NCBI GenBank assembly: GCA_916700875.1
Contig: CAKAKS010000066.1
Coordinates: 6,358,243-6,422,242, forward strand
Length of the DNA stretch: 64,000 nucleotides
Source: Sebastes aleutianus
Taxonomy: Eukaryota; Chordata; Actinopteri; Perciformes; Sebastidae
Direction of reading: 5' to 3'
Both the position numbers and the translations under genes were made by a program. The notes under the pieces are model-generated. The model worked only from the letters and a program-made list of their open reading frames with translations, was not told the origin of the DNA and made no database searches. Position 1 is the stretch's first letter, and the number at the start of each line of letters is the position of its first letter. Of this stretch, positions 10,001 through 18,022 are shown piece by piece.

Positions 10001-12246
10001 CATCAGTATCAGTAGTCTTATAGGAGAATATGTTAATGTCACATGTAGTCTGACATGCTATATATTCTGCCCTCAGATATGAAACAATCTGACTTCTGTG
10101 ACATAATTTTGTTTACAGTTGTCTCTTTTTACACAAAACAACCAACAGATGTTCAAATAATGATATTAATGTGCATAGCAGAGGTACAGTAATGGCAGAG
10201 TCTGCTCCACAATAACTGAAATACAATAAATTAGATATAGAAATACATGGTAATCATAGGGCTGCACAATTAATCTAAATTTGATCCAAATCGCAATATT
10301 TATTAAAGGAGAAATGTGTGTCAAAATACCATTTTAAATTAAATATCGTAATGCTGCAGAGATGTGCTGGCCTACATATCATATTCTACAGACTTAAGAA
10401 AACATCAGTTTGGTACAGATCCCACAAAAATCATACTGTAATCATTTTAATATGTTTCTCAGTGAAAATGAGAATAATGATGTATAAATCATTCCCTCTA
10501 ATATCGCAAATGATATTGTAATATCAGTCAAAATAATCGCAATTAGATATTTTTTCAAAATCGTGCAGCCCTAGTGGATCATCAGAAAATGAATATGCAA
10601 CTATTTGGATATTCGATTATTCGTATTAGTCATTTATAAAGTAAAGATGCCAAACTTTCACTGGTTCCAGCTTCTCTGTTTTATGTCATTGTAAACTGAA
10701 TATCTATGGACTGTTGTTCAGACAAAACAAGCAGTAAGGAGAGGCCACCACGGGGATTTTTAGTCATTTGTTTATTGCCATCCTAATATCCATCGATCCA
10801 TGTAACCAATTTCCCCAAACAACATCAAGCATACCTAGAGGGATATTACACTCCCACGATGTTCACATCTTCACAGAAGTAATCACAGAGGTTTCCCTTG
10901 ATATGTTTTAAGGCTGCAACTAATGATTATTTTTGATTATCAGATTAATCTGTTGGTAATTCATTATGGAGCCCAAAGAGTCTTAATTAAATGTCTTGTT
11001 TTTTCCTACCAACAGTCCAAAAACCCAAAGATTTACAGTTTACAGTGATAAAATAGAGAAACTCAGCATATCCTCACATCTAAAAACCTGTAAACAGCTA
11101 ATTATTCCTTGAAAAAATGACAATAATTTGCTATTTAATGTTTCTGTCAATCAACGATGTATTTATTCTTTATTAGAATCACAATGACAATTCTTTCTTG
11201 AAGGTTATAAAACAAAACCTAATTATTATTATTACATCTGAAACCTTTTCTCACCAGTATGTTTCACTTCATGATGCAGCAAAGAAGCAGAAACACTTCA
11301 GCAGCAGGTCGAGAGTGAGACATAAGCAGCAACTACATGACTCAGTGGATTGAAGCCGCAACCACCGTTTATTTACATTATTGATTAATCTGCCTGCTGT
11401 TTATTTTGATTGACAGGCTAATTGTTTTGTCTATAAAATGTTGTAAAATTGTGATAAATGGCTGCTATGATTTCCCAGAGCCCAAGGTGGGATCTTTAAA
11501 TGACTGGTTTTGTCCAAAACTCACAGATATTCAGTTTACTATCATATATGACAAAGAAAAGCAGCAAATCCTCACAACTGTGAAGCTGAAATTAGAGATT
11601 TTTTTCAGGCATTTTTGCTTTTTAAAGTGACTGAAATGATTAATCTACAGTCAAACTAGTTGCTGGTAAAACTTTTGTTGATCCACTAATAAAATTTGTA
11701 AAATATAGACCAACTTAGGGGCTGTTGGTTGTGTGGAGTTTGCATGTTCTCTCCGTGTTAGCGTGGGTTTTCCCCGGGTTCTCCAGTTTCCTCCCACAGT
11801 CCAAAGACATGCAGGTTAATGGTTGACTCTAAATTGCCCGTAGGAGTGAATGTGAGCATGAATGGTTGTCTGTCTCTATGTGTCAGCTCTGTGATAATGT
11901 GCCGACCTGTCCAGGGTGATAAACGGTTACAGATAATGAATGGATAGTCCAACTTACCGACCATGGCGCTGACCTCTCCCGCCATGAGCACGGGCACCGT
12001 TTCGTTGTACAGGTTGACGTCTATGATGCCCTTCCGAATCGTCTCGCCCACTTTGGCCCCCAGCAGCATGGAGCCCAGCGTCTCAAAGATAGACGCCAGG
12101 ATGCAGGCCTGCTTCAGCGTGACCACGCCGGACCCCACCGCCGTTCCGAAAGAATTGGCCACATCGTTGGCGCCGACCGAAAAGGCAAGTATGAAGGCAA
12201 TGATGAAGCCGAGGATCACCATCCACAGATACGGTTCCAGATCCAT
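371..12246 (-). CDS. slc20a2: Sodium-dependent phosphate transporter 2 (PiT-2), eight coding exons, 3' end off the window
   Basis: Multi-exon gene read on the minus strand; coding parts are 11958-12246, 8648-8788, 6795-6880, 4454-4550, 4090-4209, 1669-1902, 752-1391 and 371-556. They join in phase into about 597 residues. PiT-2 imports inorganic phosphate with sodium at the plasma membrane. Both halves of the inverted PHO4/PiT repeat are visible: GANDVANSFGTAVGSG at residues 25-40 and GGNDVSNAIGP from about 531. D28, E55 and D534 match acidic residues known to be needed in human PiT-2 (D28, E55, D506). N81-E-T matches its glycosylation site, and ISGTH is at 112-116. A long cytoplasmic loop (about 240-510) carries the PiT-2-type acidic run EAEIEAEEGGVEMKL, which separates it from PiT-1. 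Human PiT-2 has 652 residues, so roughly 80 C-terminal residues lie outside the window. The start ATG is in good context (A at -3, G at +4). Confidence 0.95.
752..1391 (-). CDS. slc20a2: slc20a2 coding exon 7 (large cytoplasmic loop into second GND motif)
   Basis: This is the longest coding exon, 640 nt, residues 323-535. The acceptor CTCCTTCAG is followed by the frame for GRTHSMTNG. The loop contains KSPISNGSFSFDGHMRSDG, YHTVHKDSGLYKDLLHKIH, LLRRNNSYTCYTAAICGMP, EKLVGEGSG and KKRVRYDSYSSYCNAVAEAE, all PiT-2 loop landmarks. The exon ends in FLQILTACFGSFAHGGNDV, the start of the second conserved repeat. The donor is AG|GTGCTG, a poor match to consensus, but the phase with exon 8 (T|AAC, restoring Ser-Asn) makes it convincing. 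Confidence 0.94.
1392..1668 (-). other. slc20a2 intron with (TA)n tract
   Basis: A short intron of 277 nt between coding exons 6 and 7. It contains a (TA)n run at about 1637-1650, 18 bases into the intron on the transcribed strand. Nothing else is recognised. Confidence 0.8.
1669..1902 (-). CDS. slc20a2: slc20a2 coding exon 6 (first part of cytoplasmic loop)
   Basis: The acceptor TTTCCTCCAG lies before 1902 and the donor G|GTAAAA follows 1669. It is 234 nt, residues 245-323. The product reads SRLKKEQALSRISDESLDK, then an acidic run, then SPVFKELPGAKGTDE and NGGSILPNGRVYG. It aligns by eye with the human PiT-2 loop (KLQKEGALSRVSDESL, SPVFKELPGAK). The reading frame runs opposite to an open frame on the plus strand, which I ignore. 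Confidence 0.92.
2580..3480. repeat. Probable interspersed repeat, unclassified
   Basis: AT-rich block with a characteristic start (CCCCCCTCTTTATCATAGAC) followed by an extended low-GC body. I recognise the opening text as belonging to a dispersed teleost repeat, but I cannot define its ends or class from this one copy. Short open frames inside it on both strands are not gene-like. Confidence 0.4.
3996..4081. repeat. (CA)n microsatellite next to slc20a2 exon 5 donor
   Basis: About 43 CA units with CG interruptions near 4031 and 4059. On the transcribed minus strand it is a (UG)n tract beginning 8-9 nt after the exon 5 donor (GTAGGT at 4089-4084). Long UG runs are bound by TDP-43 and CELF-type splicing proteins; any effect here is inference. 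Confidence 0.97.
4090..4209 (-). CDS. slc20a2: slc20a2 coding exon 5 (transmembrane segment, frame-preserving)
   Basis: 120 nt (40 codons), phase 1 on both sides. The acceptor is ATTAATTGCAG, the donor A|GTAGGT. It encodes LLGLEMLPVWAIFLIALAES then LLVAALVWFCVCPWMKRKIA, a hydrophobic membrane segment ending in the basic CPWMKRKI that starts the cytoplasmic loop. The in-frame join ATA-GCA-A|GC-CGT gives IASRLKKE, colinear with human ITGKLQKE. UG repeats lie on both sides of the exon, and skipping it would keep the frame. Confidence 0.93.
4223..4238. repeat. Short (CA)8 tract upstream of slc20a2 exon 5 acceptor
   Basis: Eight AC units. On the transcribed strand this is (UG)8 ending about 12 nt before the acceptor AG at 4211-4210. 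Confidence 0.95.
4454..4550 (-). CDS. slc20a2: slc20a2 coding exon 4
   Basis: 97 nt, residues 173-204 plus one base. The acceptor is ATGTGTAG, the donor T|GTAAGT. It encodes DDSVPNGLRALPLFYATTIG then INTFSILYTGAP, matching the PiT signature PNGLRALPVFYA...YTGAP. It starts in phase 0 after exon 3. Confidence 0.94.
4722..5165 (+). repeat. Dispersed repeat, copy 1 (inverted copy at 28265-28705)
   Basis: This block matches the reverse complement of 28265-28705 over about 440 bases with substitutions and small indels. Shared landmarks include TTGCAGAAAATAAGCTCTG, GTTCAGCAAGATAATCT and CCAGACGAGGGAACC. A fragment with the same right end recurs at 57852-57905. Class unknown; inverted ends seen in copy 2 suggest a non-autonomous DNA transposon. 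Confidence 0.8.
5385..5575. repeat. Fragment of a dispersed AT-rich teleost element
   Basis: Ends in CAGATTAATCAATAATGAAAATAATCG, the reverse of the ATTATTTTC...GATTAATCTG ends seen at 10911, 11360, 14093, 37786 and 62476. These look like degenerate members of one hAT-like non-autonomous family. Confidence 0.5.
6795..6880 (-). CDS. slc20a2: slc20a2 coding exon 3
   Basis: 86 nt, residues 144-172. The acceptor is CCCTCTCCAG, the donor AAG|GTTGGC (weak). It encodes VSSWFISPLLSGLMSGILF then LLIRRFILNK. The family has the same SWFISPLLSG motif. The first codon is split: G from exon 2 plus TG gives Val. Confidence 0.94.
7098..7665. repeat. Possible DNA element with ~20-bp inverted ends
   Basis: GCTCCCTTTTGGGGGA near 7109-7124 recurs in reverse complement at about 7642-7657 (TCCCCCAAAAGGGAGC without its first base), with weaker matches beyond. 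The spacing is about 520 bp. This could be the termini of a non-autonomous transposon; no target duplication was confirmed. Confidence 0.45.
7855..8555. repeat. Foldback repeat with ~100-bp inverted arms
   Basis: The arm at about 7855-7955 (landmarks GTGTTTACCAGAGATGTGCTCA and AAGTCATTCAGCAT) matches the reverse complement of about 8450-8550. The middle part resembles 20150-20450 in direct orientation (shared GATTTATACATGCAGGTGAA and TACTGGGACTCTTAATGG-like text). It is a dispersed element rather than unique DNA. Confidence 0.7.
8648..8788 (-). CDS. slc20a2: slc20a2 coding exon 2
   Basis: 141 nt, residues 97-143 plus one base. The acceptor is GATCACAG, the donor G|GTAATG. It encodes GSAVWQLIASFLKLPISGTH then CIVGATIGFSMVAIGTKG and VQWMQLVKI. 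ISGTHC is a core PiT signature; the serine (S113) corresponds to one reported as functionally important in human PiT-2. Confidence 0.96.
8789..10256 (-). other. slc20a2 intron, nothing recognised
   Basis: Unique-looking AT-rich intron sequence. I see no exon, RNA gene or clear repeat. Confidence 0.6.
10257..10573. mobile_element. hAT-like non-autonomous element (317 bp)
   Basis: Terminal inverted repeats TAGGGCTGCAC at the left and GTGCAGCCCTA at the right match perfectly over 11 bases. Flanking 8-mers GGTAATCA and GTGGATCA match at 5 of 8 positions, consistent with a decayed hAT target duplication. The 67-codon open frame inside is not a transposase. Confidence 0.8.
10911..11680. repeat. 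Two degenerate hAT-like AT-rich repeats
   Basis: Copies begin at about 10914 (AAGGCTGCAACTAATGATTA) and about 11360 (GCAACCACCG...TTGATTAATCTGCC). They share the CCCAAAGAG/CCCAAGGTG and AAAACTCACAGATATTCAGTTTAC-type text typical of one dispersed fish family. The ends are not defined precisely. Confidence 0.6.
11720..11942 (+). repeat. LINE/SINE 3'-tail repeat, copy 1
   Basis: The text GTGGAGTTTGCATGTTCTC, CCTCCCACAGTCCAAAGACA and GACTCTAAATTGCCCGTAGG is a very common teleost retroelement tail. An inverted copy is at 42476-42795. This copy ends only about 15 nt inside the intron from the donor of slc20a2 coding exon 1. Confidence 0.85.
11958..12246 (-). CDS. slc20a2: slc20a2 coding exon 1 (start codon, first GND motif)
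   Basis: 289 nt, residues 1-96 plus one base. The product begins MDLEPYLWMVILGFIIAFIL and continues AFSVGANDVANSFGTAVGSG, ending ETVPVLMAGEVSAMV. The protein starts a few residues before YLWMVILGF, as in human PiT-2. D28 and E55 are present. The donor is G|GTAAGT, the strongest in the gene. The ATG at 12246-12244 has A at -3 and G at +4. Confidence 0.96.
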
Positions 12247-12531
12247 CTTGATATGATTTCACCGGAAACAAATCCAAGTGGAGAAAAAATAAAAAATAAT
12301 AGCTTAAATATTCTTTTTTAAAAAAAAGAAGTGCTCTGTGCGCTTTTAGCGGAGGACTTAAGGTAAGTCCACTCCTTTTCTTCGTCCCCTGGTTATAAAG
12401 AGTTCGAGGGGAGAAGCACAGCCGCTAACTAAGCGTGTGGAGCTCAGTCCAAAGATTGGAGACTAGTGATGGTGGGAGCAGGAGGCATTCCATAGCTTAG
12501 TGTGAGACGGCCTGTCTGCACGATCCTTCAC
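12247..12531 (-). other. slc20a2: Predicted 5' untranslated leader of slc20a2 coding exon 1
   Basis: Upstream of the ATG on the minus strand, a pyrimidine run (TCTCCTCTCTCTTGTTTCTG) leads to CGGCAG| with the exon starting at 12531. This suggests the coding exon carries about 285 nt of leader and is spliced to an upstream untranslated exon, as in mammalian SLC20A2. It contains two short upstream ORFs. No transcript evidence is available. Confidence 0.5.
12425..12493 (-). other. Upstream ORF 1 in predicted slc20a2 leader
   Basis: ATG at 12493 to TAG at 12425, 22 codons. A second upstream ORF in another frame overlaps it (ATG at 12488 to TGA at 12444, 14 codons). Both end before the main ATG, so they could lower translation of PiT-2 if the leader prediction is right. 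Confidence 0.4.
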
Positions 12532-14092
12532 CTGCCGCAGAAACAAGAGAGAGGAGACACAGAAACAGATTAGTGTCATAAGCCATGATTACTCTTTTTC
12601 AACAGCAGCTACCATCTGACAACAACCTCGCTGGGACTTCTTCAGAAAACCTAAAACAAAAGAGGGGAGGGACCGAGAGAGAGGAGGAGGAGGAGAGCTT
12701 TATGAAGACACCTCCCAAAACAAAAAAACTAAAGGATGCAGGATGCATGGTGACGATGCAGAACTTGATGAAACGGGGAGCAGTGCACTCCGGGAGGGGA
12801 AAGCTGAGGACATCTCAGATAGCCACAATCGGACATCACAGTCTGCACTTCAAAGAAATCAAATCAGAGGCCTGCTGTTAGCGCCGGGACTATAAAAAGA
12901 CCACAGCATCCAGAGTGAGATCGAGATGTGAGCAATGCTAGAGCACACTGTTAACACTTTATCCCCAACACAACACGTCGCTGCCAAACCTGCTTCTGTT
13001 TCACAGGTTTTCCCTTTGCCACACATCCAGATAGCCTTTGACAGGAATGTATAATTTACTGAGTTTCTATATTAGACCACCAGAATATCTCATCACTATC
13101 ACGTCGGACACAGAGATGCCAAAACTGATAACAGGAAGAATTACCAAGGATATTAAATGTTTTAAATCACAATATCCGAATAGAAACGTGAACCCAGAGA
13201 CGGTTTCACTGACAGCCGGGTGGATATTTGCACAGCAAATTGCATTAGCCTTCTAATCTTTGCTCTTTCAGACCTCAGCACAACTGCTGCGGTGCTCAGG
13301 TGACAGGCAAAGGTACAGTACACACCAGTTTTGTAATAAGCTTTGGAGAACAAGTTCAAACAAAATCGAAGGCTTTGCTGCAGTACCAAATAAAAAAAGA
13401 CTCAGTGCATGGGTTTAAGTTAAGACTGCAATGCAGTAAGAACATCAGCTGTGATGTTTTATTGCTGCGTGAGGAACAGTTCACAAAACTGCACTTTTGG
13501 GGAAAGTAAGTAAAGTGATAGTTTAGTAGAGGAAATGTAACTTCTCTGTATTCTCTTATATCTTTTCAAAAAATAAAAACTTTATAGCCTTGTACTTTTA
13601 AGGCTTAAATCACCTCTATGAAGATCTCTATAGATCCCATTTATATGTAAATTAGGACGCTGGCTGCTTGTGGACAACAACAACAACCTTAACAGCAGGG
13701 ATATGGGCTCATTCAGAGGTAGCCAGGAAAAATAAAGGGATGGCAACAAGAGAGTTATTTCAGATGTGACGGTTAACTATTAAGTCCAGTCTGACAATAA
13801 GCAGGATTCTCCGGTGAATGACTCAGTGGTTTCAAATGATGATTTGAGAATACTAAAATACAAATAAAAAATAAAATATATATAAAAAATAGAAAAGAAA
13901 AAAGATATATTAATAAAGAAAGAAAAATAATATATATATTTTTTTTATTTTTGTCCCTTTTTTGTCTTTGGGCTTCATGACTTTGCTACAACTTGCTATC
14001 TTGTATCATATGTCCTTGCCCAATGTTATATGTATATATCTGTATAAGAAAATTTAAATAAACAGATCGTAATTGAGAATACTAAAATGCAG
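12532..14092. other. Upstream region or long 5' intron of slc20a2, nothing recognised
   Basis: Holds purine-rich text at about 12660-12700 and an A/T-only stretch at about 13860-13950. No conserved coding sequence is seen. If the distant leader exons are real, this is intron. Confidence 0.5.
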
Positions 14093-14645
14093 AGCTGAAC
14101 CGATTAGTTGAGCTACAGAAAATCAAATTGGTGAAAATCGAATAATCCATTAAGTCATTTTTTAAAAGAAAAACTACCAAATATTTCCTTGTTTCAGCTT
14201 CTACTCGCGTTCTTTTATGTGAGGATTTGCTGCTTTTCTCAGCAATGTAAACTGAATATCTTTCGGTTTGAATGTGGTTTGACAAAACCAATGACAATGA
14301 CATTTGATGACATCTTTGGCTATAACAGGGATTTTATTTTACTATTTTCTGACTTTTTGTTGATGAAACGATTAATGGATAAATCAAATAATCATTAGTT
14401 ACAGCCATACCAAAATAAGAGCTGAGTATTTTTTTAAGAAGAAAAAAAGTCTAAATTCTCTGATTCCAGCTTCTTAAATGGGAATATTGTCTGGTTTCTT
14501 TACTCCTCTATGACAGTAAACTGAATATCTTTGAGTTGTGGAGAAAACAAGACATTAGAGGACGTCATGTTGGGCTTTGGGAAACACAGATTGACATTTT
14601 TCACCATGATATAGACCAAAACATCTCATCGATTAATCAGCTCTT
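14093..14645. repeat. Two degenerate hAT-like AT-rich repeats
   Basis: Copies at about 14093-14405 and 14410-14645 share GAGCTGA starts, AAACTGAATATCTTT and GACATTAGA/GACATTTGA text, and end in ATTAATGG...ATCATTAGTTACAG or ATCGATTAATCAGCTC. They belong with the fragments at 10911, 5385, 37786 and 62476. Confidence 0.6.
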
Positions 14646-15871
14646 CTCTGTTCTAATAAGAGTGCCGGGCTCTGCACTTGTTGAGTCCATCTGATAGAAA
14701 GTCGATCACATCAGATCCACTAGAACAACGAGCAAAACGGCTTCCCACGTCCCTGTAAAGTTCCACCAGGCTCATGTACATCCTAACAATGACAACATGC
14801 TTTAGAAACATGATGATGAGGCCACCAACACTGAAGCCTCTGGTGGTCCCTGAGAAACCTCCACACCACAAATGACTTCTGGTCTGGGTTCCTTCTGCTC
14901 TTTTTCTTTTGTCTATGCCACATAATCAAAGTCATTTCATAGGGGGTTAATGGCAGCGCATTTCCTTCTATGGTTAAGCCAATTGTTAATGGGGGGAGCA
15001 TTAAATGTAAACAGCTTGCGGGCCGGACTAGCACATTCCCTCGGCATGAACCGAGCTGTGCGCTCCTCATCGCGTGGGGACAGCCCGCTCCTTTCTAAAT
15101 ATCCTGCGGCAAGTTATGGCTCCCTCCTCCCGACCAAAAGCTCCATCTGGAACAGTTGAGGTCACGTACTGCTTTATCCTTTATCCTGTGTTGAACCACA
15201 ACACACGCAGGAAAATATGATAATAATTTGTCTCTTCATCAGGTCTGTGCAAGAACTCCCTAAAATCAGGATCTAGTAGCTTGATCTGTTGTTTATAGTT
15301 CAAAATATTGTTTCATTTTCCTCAACAGATCCCAGGATAGTTCCTTTTTATATATATATATAGAGGGAAAGAGAGCTCGCCAAATCTGAAAAGGACGGAG
15401 TAAAAATGTGTGATACTTCACTGATCCCTGAGGGGTAATTCTCTTTTCAGCTGCTTCCCTCCAGAGAGAGATCAGAGCGCAGGATCAGAGCGAAGGGTCA
15501 GTGGCCCCGCCTGGATTTAAAGATTCAGTCTTCACACAGACCGCTGACACTCCAGGGCCATAAACTCAAGTCATGAACTCATGTCCATCAAGACAATTGC
15601 CACAAAAAGCTTAACTAAGTTAATAATTCATGAACAAACACAATAATAAAACCCGAGGTAAGATCTCTATCTGAGGCTCTAAAATTCAATTCAATCGATT
15701 CCTAAAGTGCTTCGTGGCACGTTTAGTCGGCCCTTACAAGTAGACAAGTTATAAGAAACATTAATATGCTGTTGTGTTACGACTGCACCAATATGAAGGC
15801 ATTTAAAGGTTATTGAGACTTACACTAATTATTTTTTACACCTCGATTCATAATATGATTTGAATTGTCTT
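14646..15871. other. No gene or clear repeat
   Basis: Apart from a short (TA)n tract at about 15348-15362, nothing is recognised on either strand. Confidence 0.5.
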
Positions 15872-16615
15872 TTAAGGGTGGGGGAAATCAAAATCGATGG
15901 CGATCATAGTATGATGCAATATGACGCAATATTGTATCGATACACAGACGTCAAGTATTGATCTTTTATTGTGTAAACTATTAACCTCTTCCTGGATGCT
16001 ATTCTGTCTTTCAGAGGTTGTAGCGGTGCTCAGTCCTAAAGCTAGAGTGAAGATACTGGTATCATATGAAACTAGAAAATCTAAGGAATTGATTGATACC
16101 TTGGTATGTCATGTTAGCTTGTCGGGAAGAGCGCTAAATAACACTCCAAAGGGGTCCCTGACCTCTGACCTCAAGATATGTGGATGAAAACTCTGAGATG
16201 AACAGAGTGAAAACTGTATCTTATTAGATACAACAGATGTTGAAAAATTGCATAATTTGTAGTTGAAAAAAGGTAATAAATCGCAATATTGCATAACATA
16301 TCTTATTGCAGTTACTAGTTTGACCGTTTGCTCGGAGTTTGCGAGTGATTGACAGCTGCCTCTGTTGAATGAACAGCCAATAGGAACGCCCTCTTTGAAA
16401 TGACCTGTGATTGGCCAAAGTCTCCCGTCATGTGCTAGATTTTTTAAAGCCTGAAAACAGAGCCATGAGGAGATGCAGAAGTCTAGTTTTCTCTCAGAGC
16501 ACTTGAATTACAATATGCTGAAAGGTTATTATGGAATTTTTGCCCAATGATGCCAAAAACATTCTGCCTACTGCAGGTTTAAGTATCATGGGGCCTCTGG
16601 TGATTCCCACTTCAA
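15872..16615. repeat. Dispersed repeat interrupted by a TTAA element
   Basis: The outer repeat starts TTAAGGGTGGGGG and shares ATCGATACAC, ACTCTGAGATG and TTATTAGATA with the inverted copy at 35555-35850. After the inserted element (16303-16582) it resumes with GGGCCTCTGGTGATTCCCAC, also found at the edge of the 35.5 kb copy. The resumption of the host sequence supports insertion. Confidence 0.7.
16303..16582 (-). mobile_element. TTAA-flanked non-autonomous DNA element, short copy
   Basis: Reverse-oriented relative of the element at 30442-31081. Its right end reads CTGCAGGTTTAA and the body shares CAATCACAGGTCATTTCA-type, GAGAGAAAACTAG and ATATTGTAATTCAAGTG text. The left TTAT replaces TTAA. 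TTAA targets suggest a piggyBac-type family. Confidence 0.75.
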
Positions 16616-17620
16616 CTATTTAACACTTTAGAGAGGTGCTATATAAAGTTTACAGTCAATGTGTTGACAGACTTTGAAGGACTAACACAAGACGCTGTGT
16701 AAATGTTTAATCCGGGGGAACACCCCCGCCACAAGAGAACCACTCAGTCAAACATGACCCTCCACCGAGCACAACCAGAGACTCCACAGAGGAAACGGTC
16801 AAACACAGAGAGAGTACATCGTTCAAGAGTGAGGAGGAGGAAAGATGAGTAACTGGAGTGCGGGCGTGTACACATATACCAGGCTTTTTTAATCGGGTCT
16901 TCAACTTTCTAAACATGGAAACTCAACATGACAGCTGCGGCTGACGCTCGGTCCGTTCTGAAGACCTCGTCATGCCGTAACACATGAACCCCAGCGAGCT
17001 CAAATGCCGACACTCCCAGTGGTGCACATAAAAACTATTTTCTCCAGGGTGAAGTAGTGTAGTGGTAACCTTTGGAGTCCTCTTTTAGACTGCTGTTGTG
17101 CTACAGAGGAGATTCAAACTGTTCTTCAGTCCTATAAGAATGTAAAAAGTCAACTAGTCGAAGGGGAATAATAAAAAAACAATGTGCTCAAGCTTCAACA
17201 GTCAGCGTTACAGGATATAGTCAGTGTATAAAGTGAAACTAAAATAACTGCCTGAGGACCCAGAGACCAATCATTTATAGTACATGTCGACATTCACCCC
17301 AATAATCTGTGAAATTTTCACTTTAATAGTCTCCTCTTTGTAGGGGAATTAATAGTTTTTTTGATATGATTCTACAAAAGCTTATGTCCCTCAAGAACCT
17401 CCAAATTTAGAAGAATATGATAATTAAGCTAAACTTATCTCAACGCCTGTCGGTACATATTCTCTGCATTAAATCCATCTTTACGGTTATAGAAGCAGCC
17501 TCCTCAAGGGCAATATTCATATATATAGAAAGTAATATGTGGATATTTTGGCAGATATGAAATGAGCAGATTGATACCACTCTCATGTCTGCACGGTAAA
17601 TGTGAAACTACAGCCAGCAG
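16616..17620. other. No gene or clear repeat
   Basis: Unique-looking intergenic or intronic sequence; nothing recognised. Confidence 0.5.
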
Positions 17621-17628
17621 CTGGTTAG

Positions 17629-18014
17629 TAGGGGTGTGAATCACAAGTTTCATCACAATATGATATCATATTTATTCTTTGGACAACAATATGATATTTG
17701 CTGATATCACAAAGTCTGCTACGATGCAATTTTGATCCGATTCAGGGGCCTGTGATCGATATGAGACAATATCATATGTCCATTTAACACAATTGGTTAC
17801 ATTTATCTTAGTTATGATTTGATGAACATGTTATTACTGAGCTCTTCCAGATATTTAAATGATTCTTTTTAATAAAAACAATGTTTTTTTTATCAGTTAA
17901 GAATTTCAAAATAAAGGCGTATCATAAAGATGATGATATCTATTGATGTTTTCGTATTGTATTGTTGATCAATAAATTGATATAACGATGTATCGATGTA
18001 TCGTCACACCTTTA
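17629..18014. mobile_element. hAT-like non-autonomous element (386 bp) with perfect target duplication
   Basis: Ends TAGGGGTGTGA and TCACACCTTTA are inverted repeats (9 of 11). Identical 8-mers CTGGTTAG flank the element at 17621-17628 and 18015-18022, the length expected for hAT transposition. The interior is AT-rich without a transposase. Confidence 0.92.
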
Positions 18015-18022
18015 CTGGTTAG

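Noticed and set aside
11963..12277. Open frames overlapping slc20a2 exon 1 on the plus strand and in another minus frame
   Set aside because: They are shadows of the highly conserved PiT-2 coding frame.
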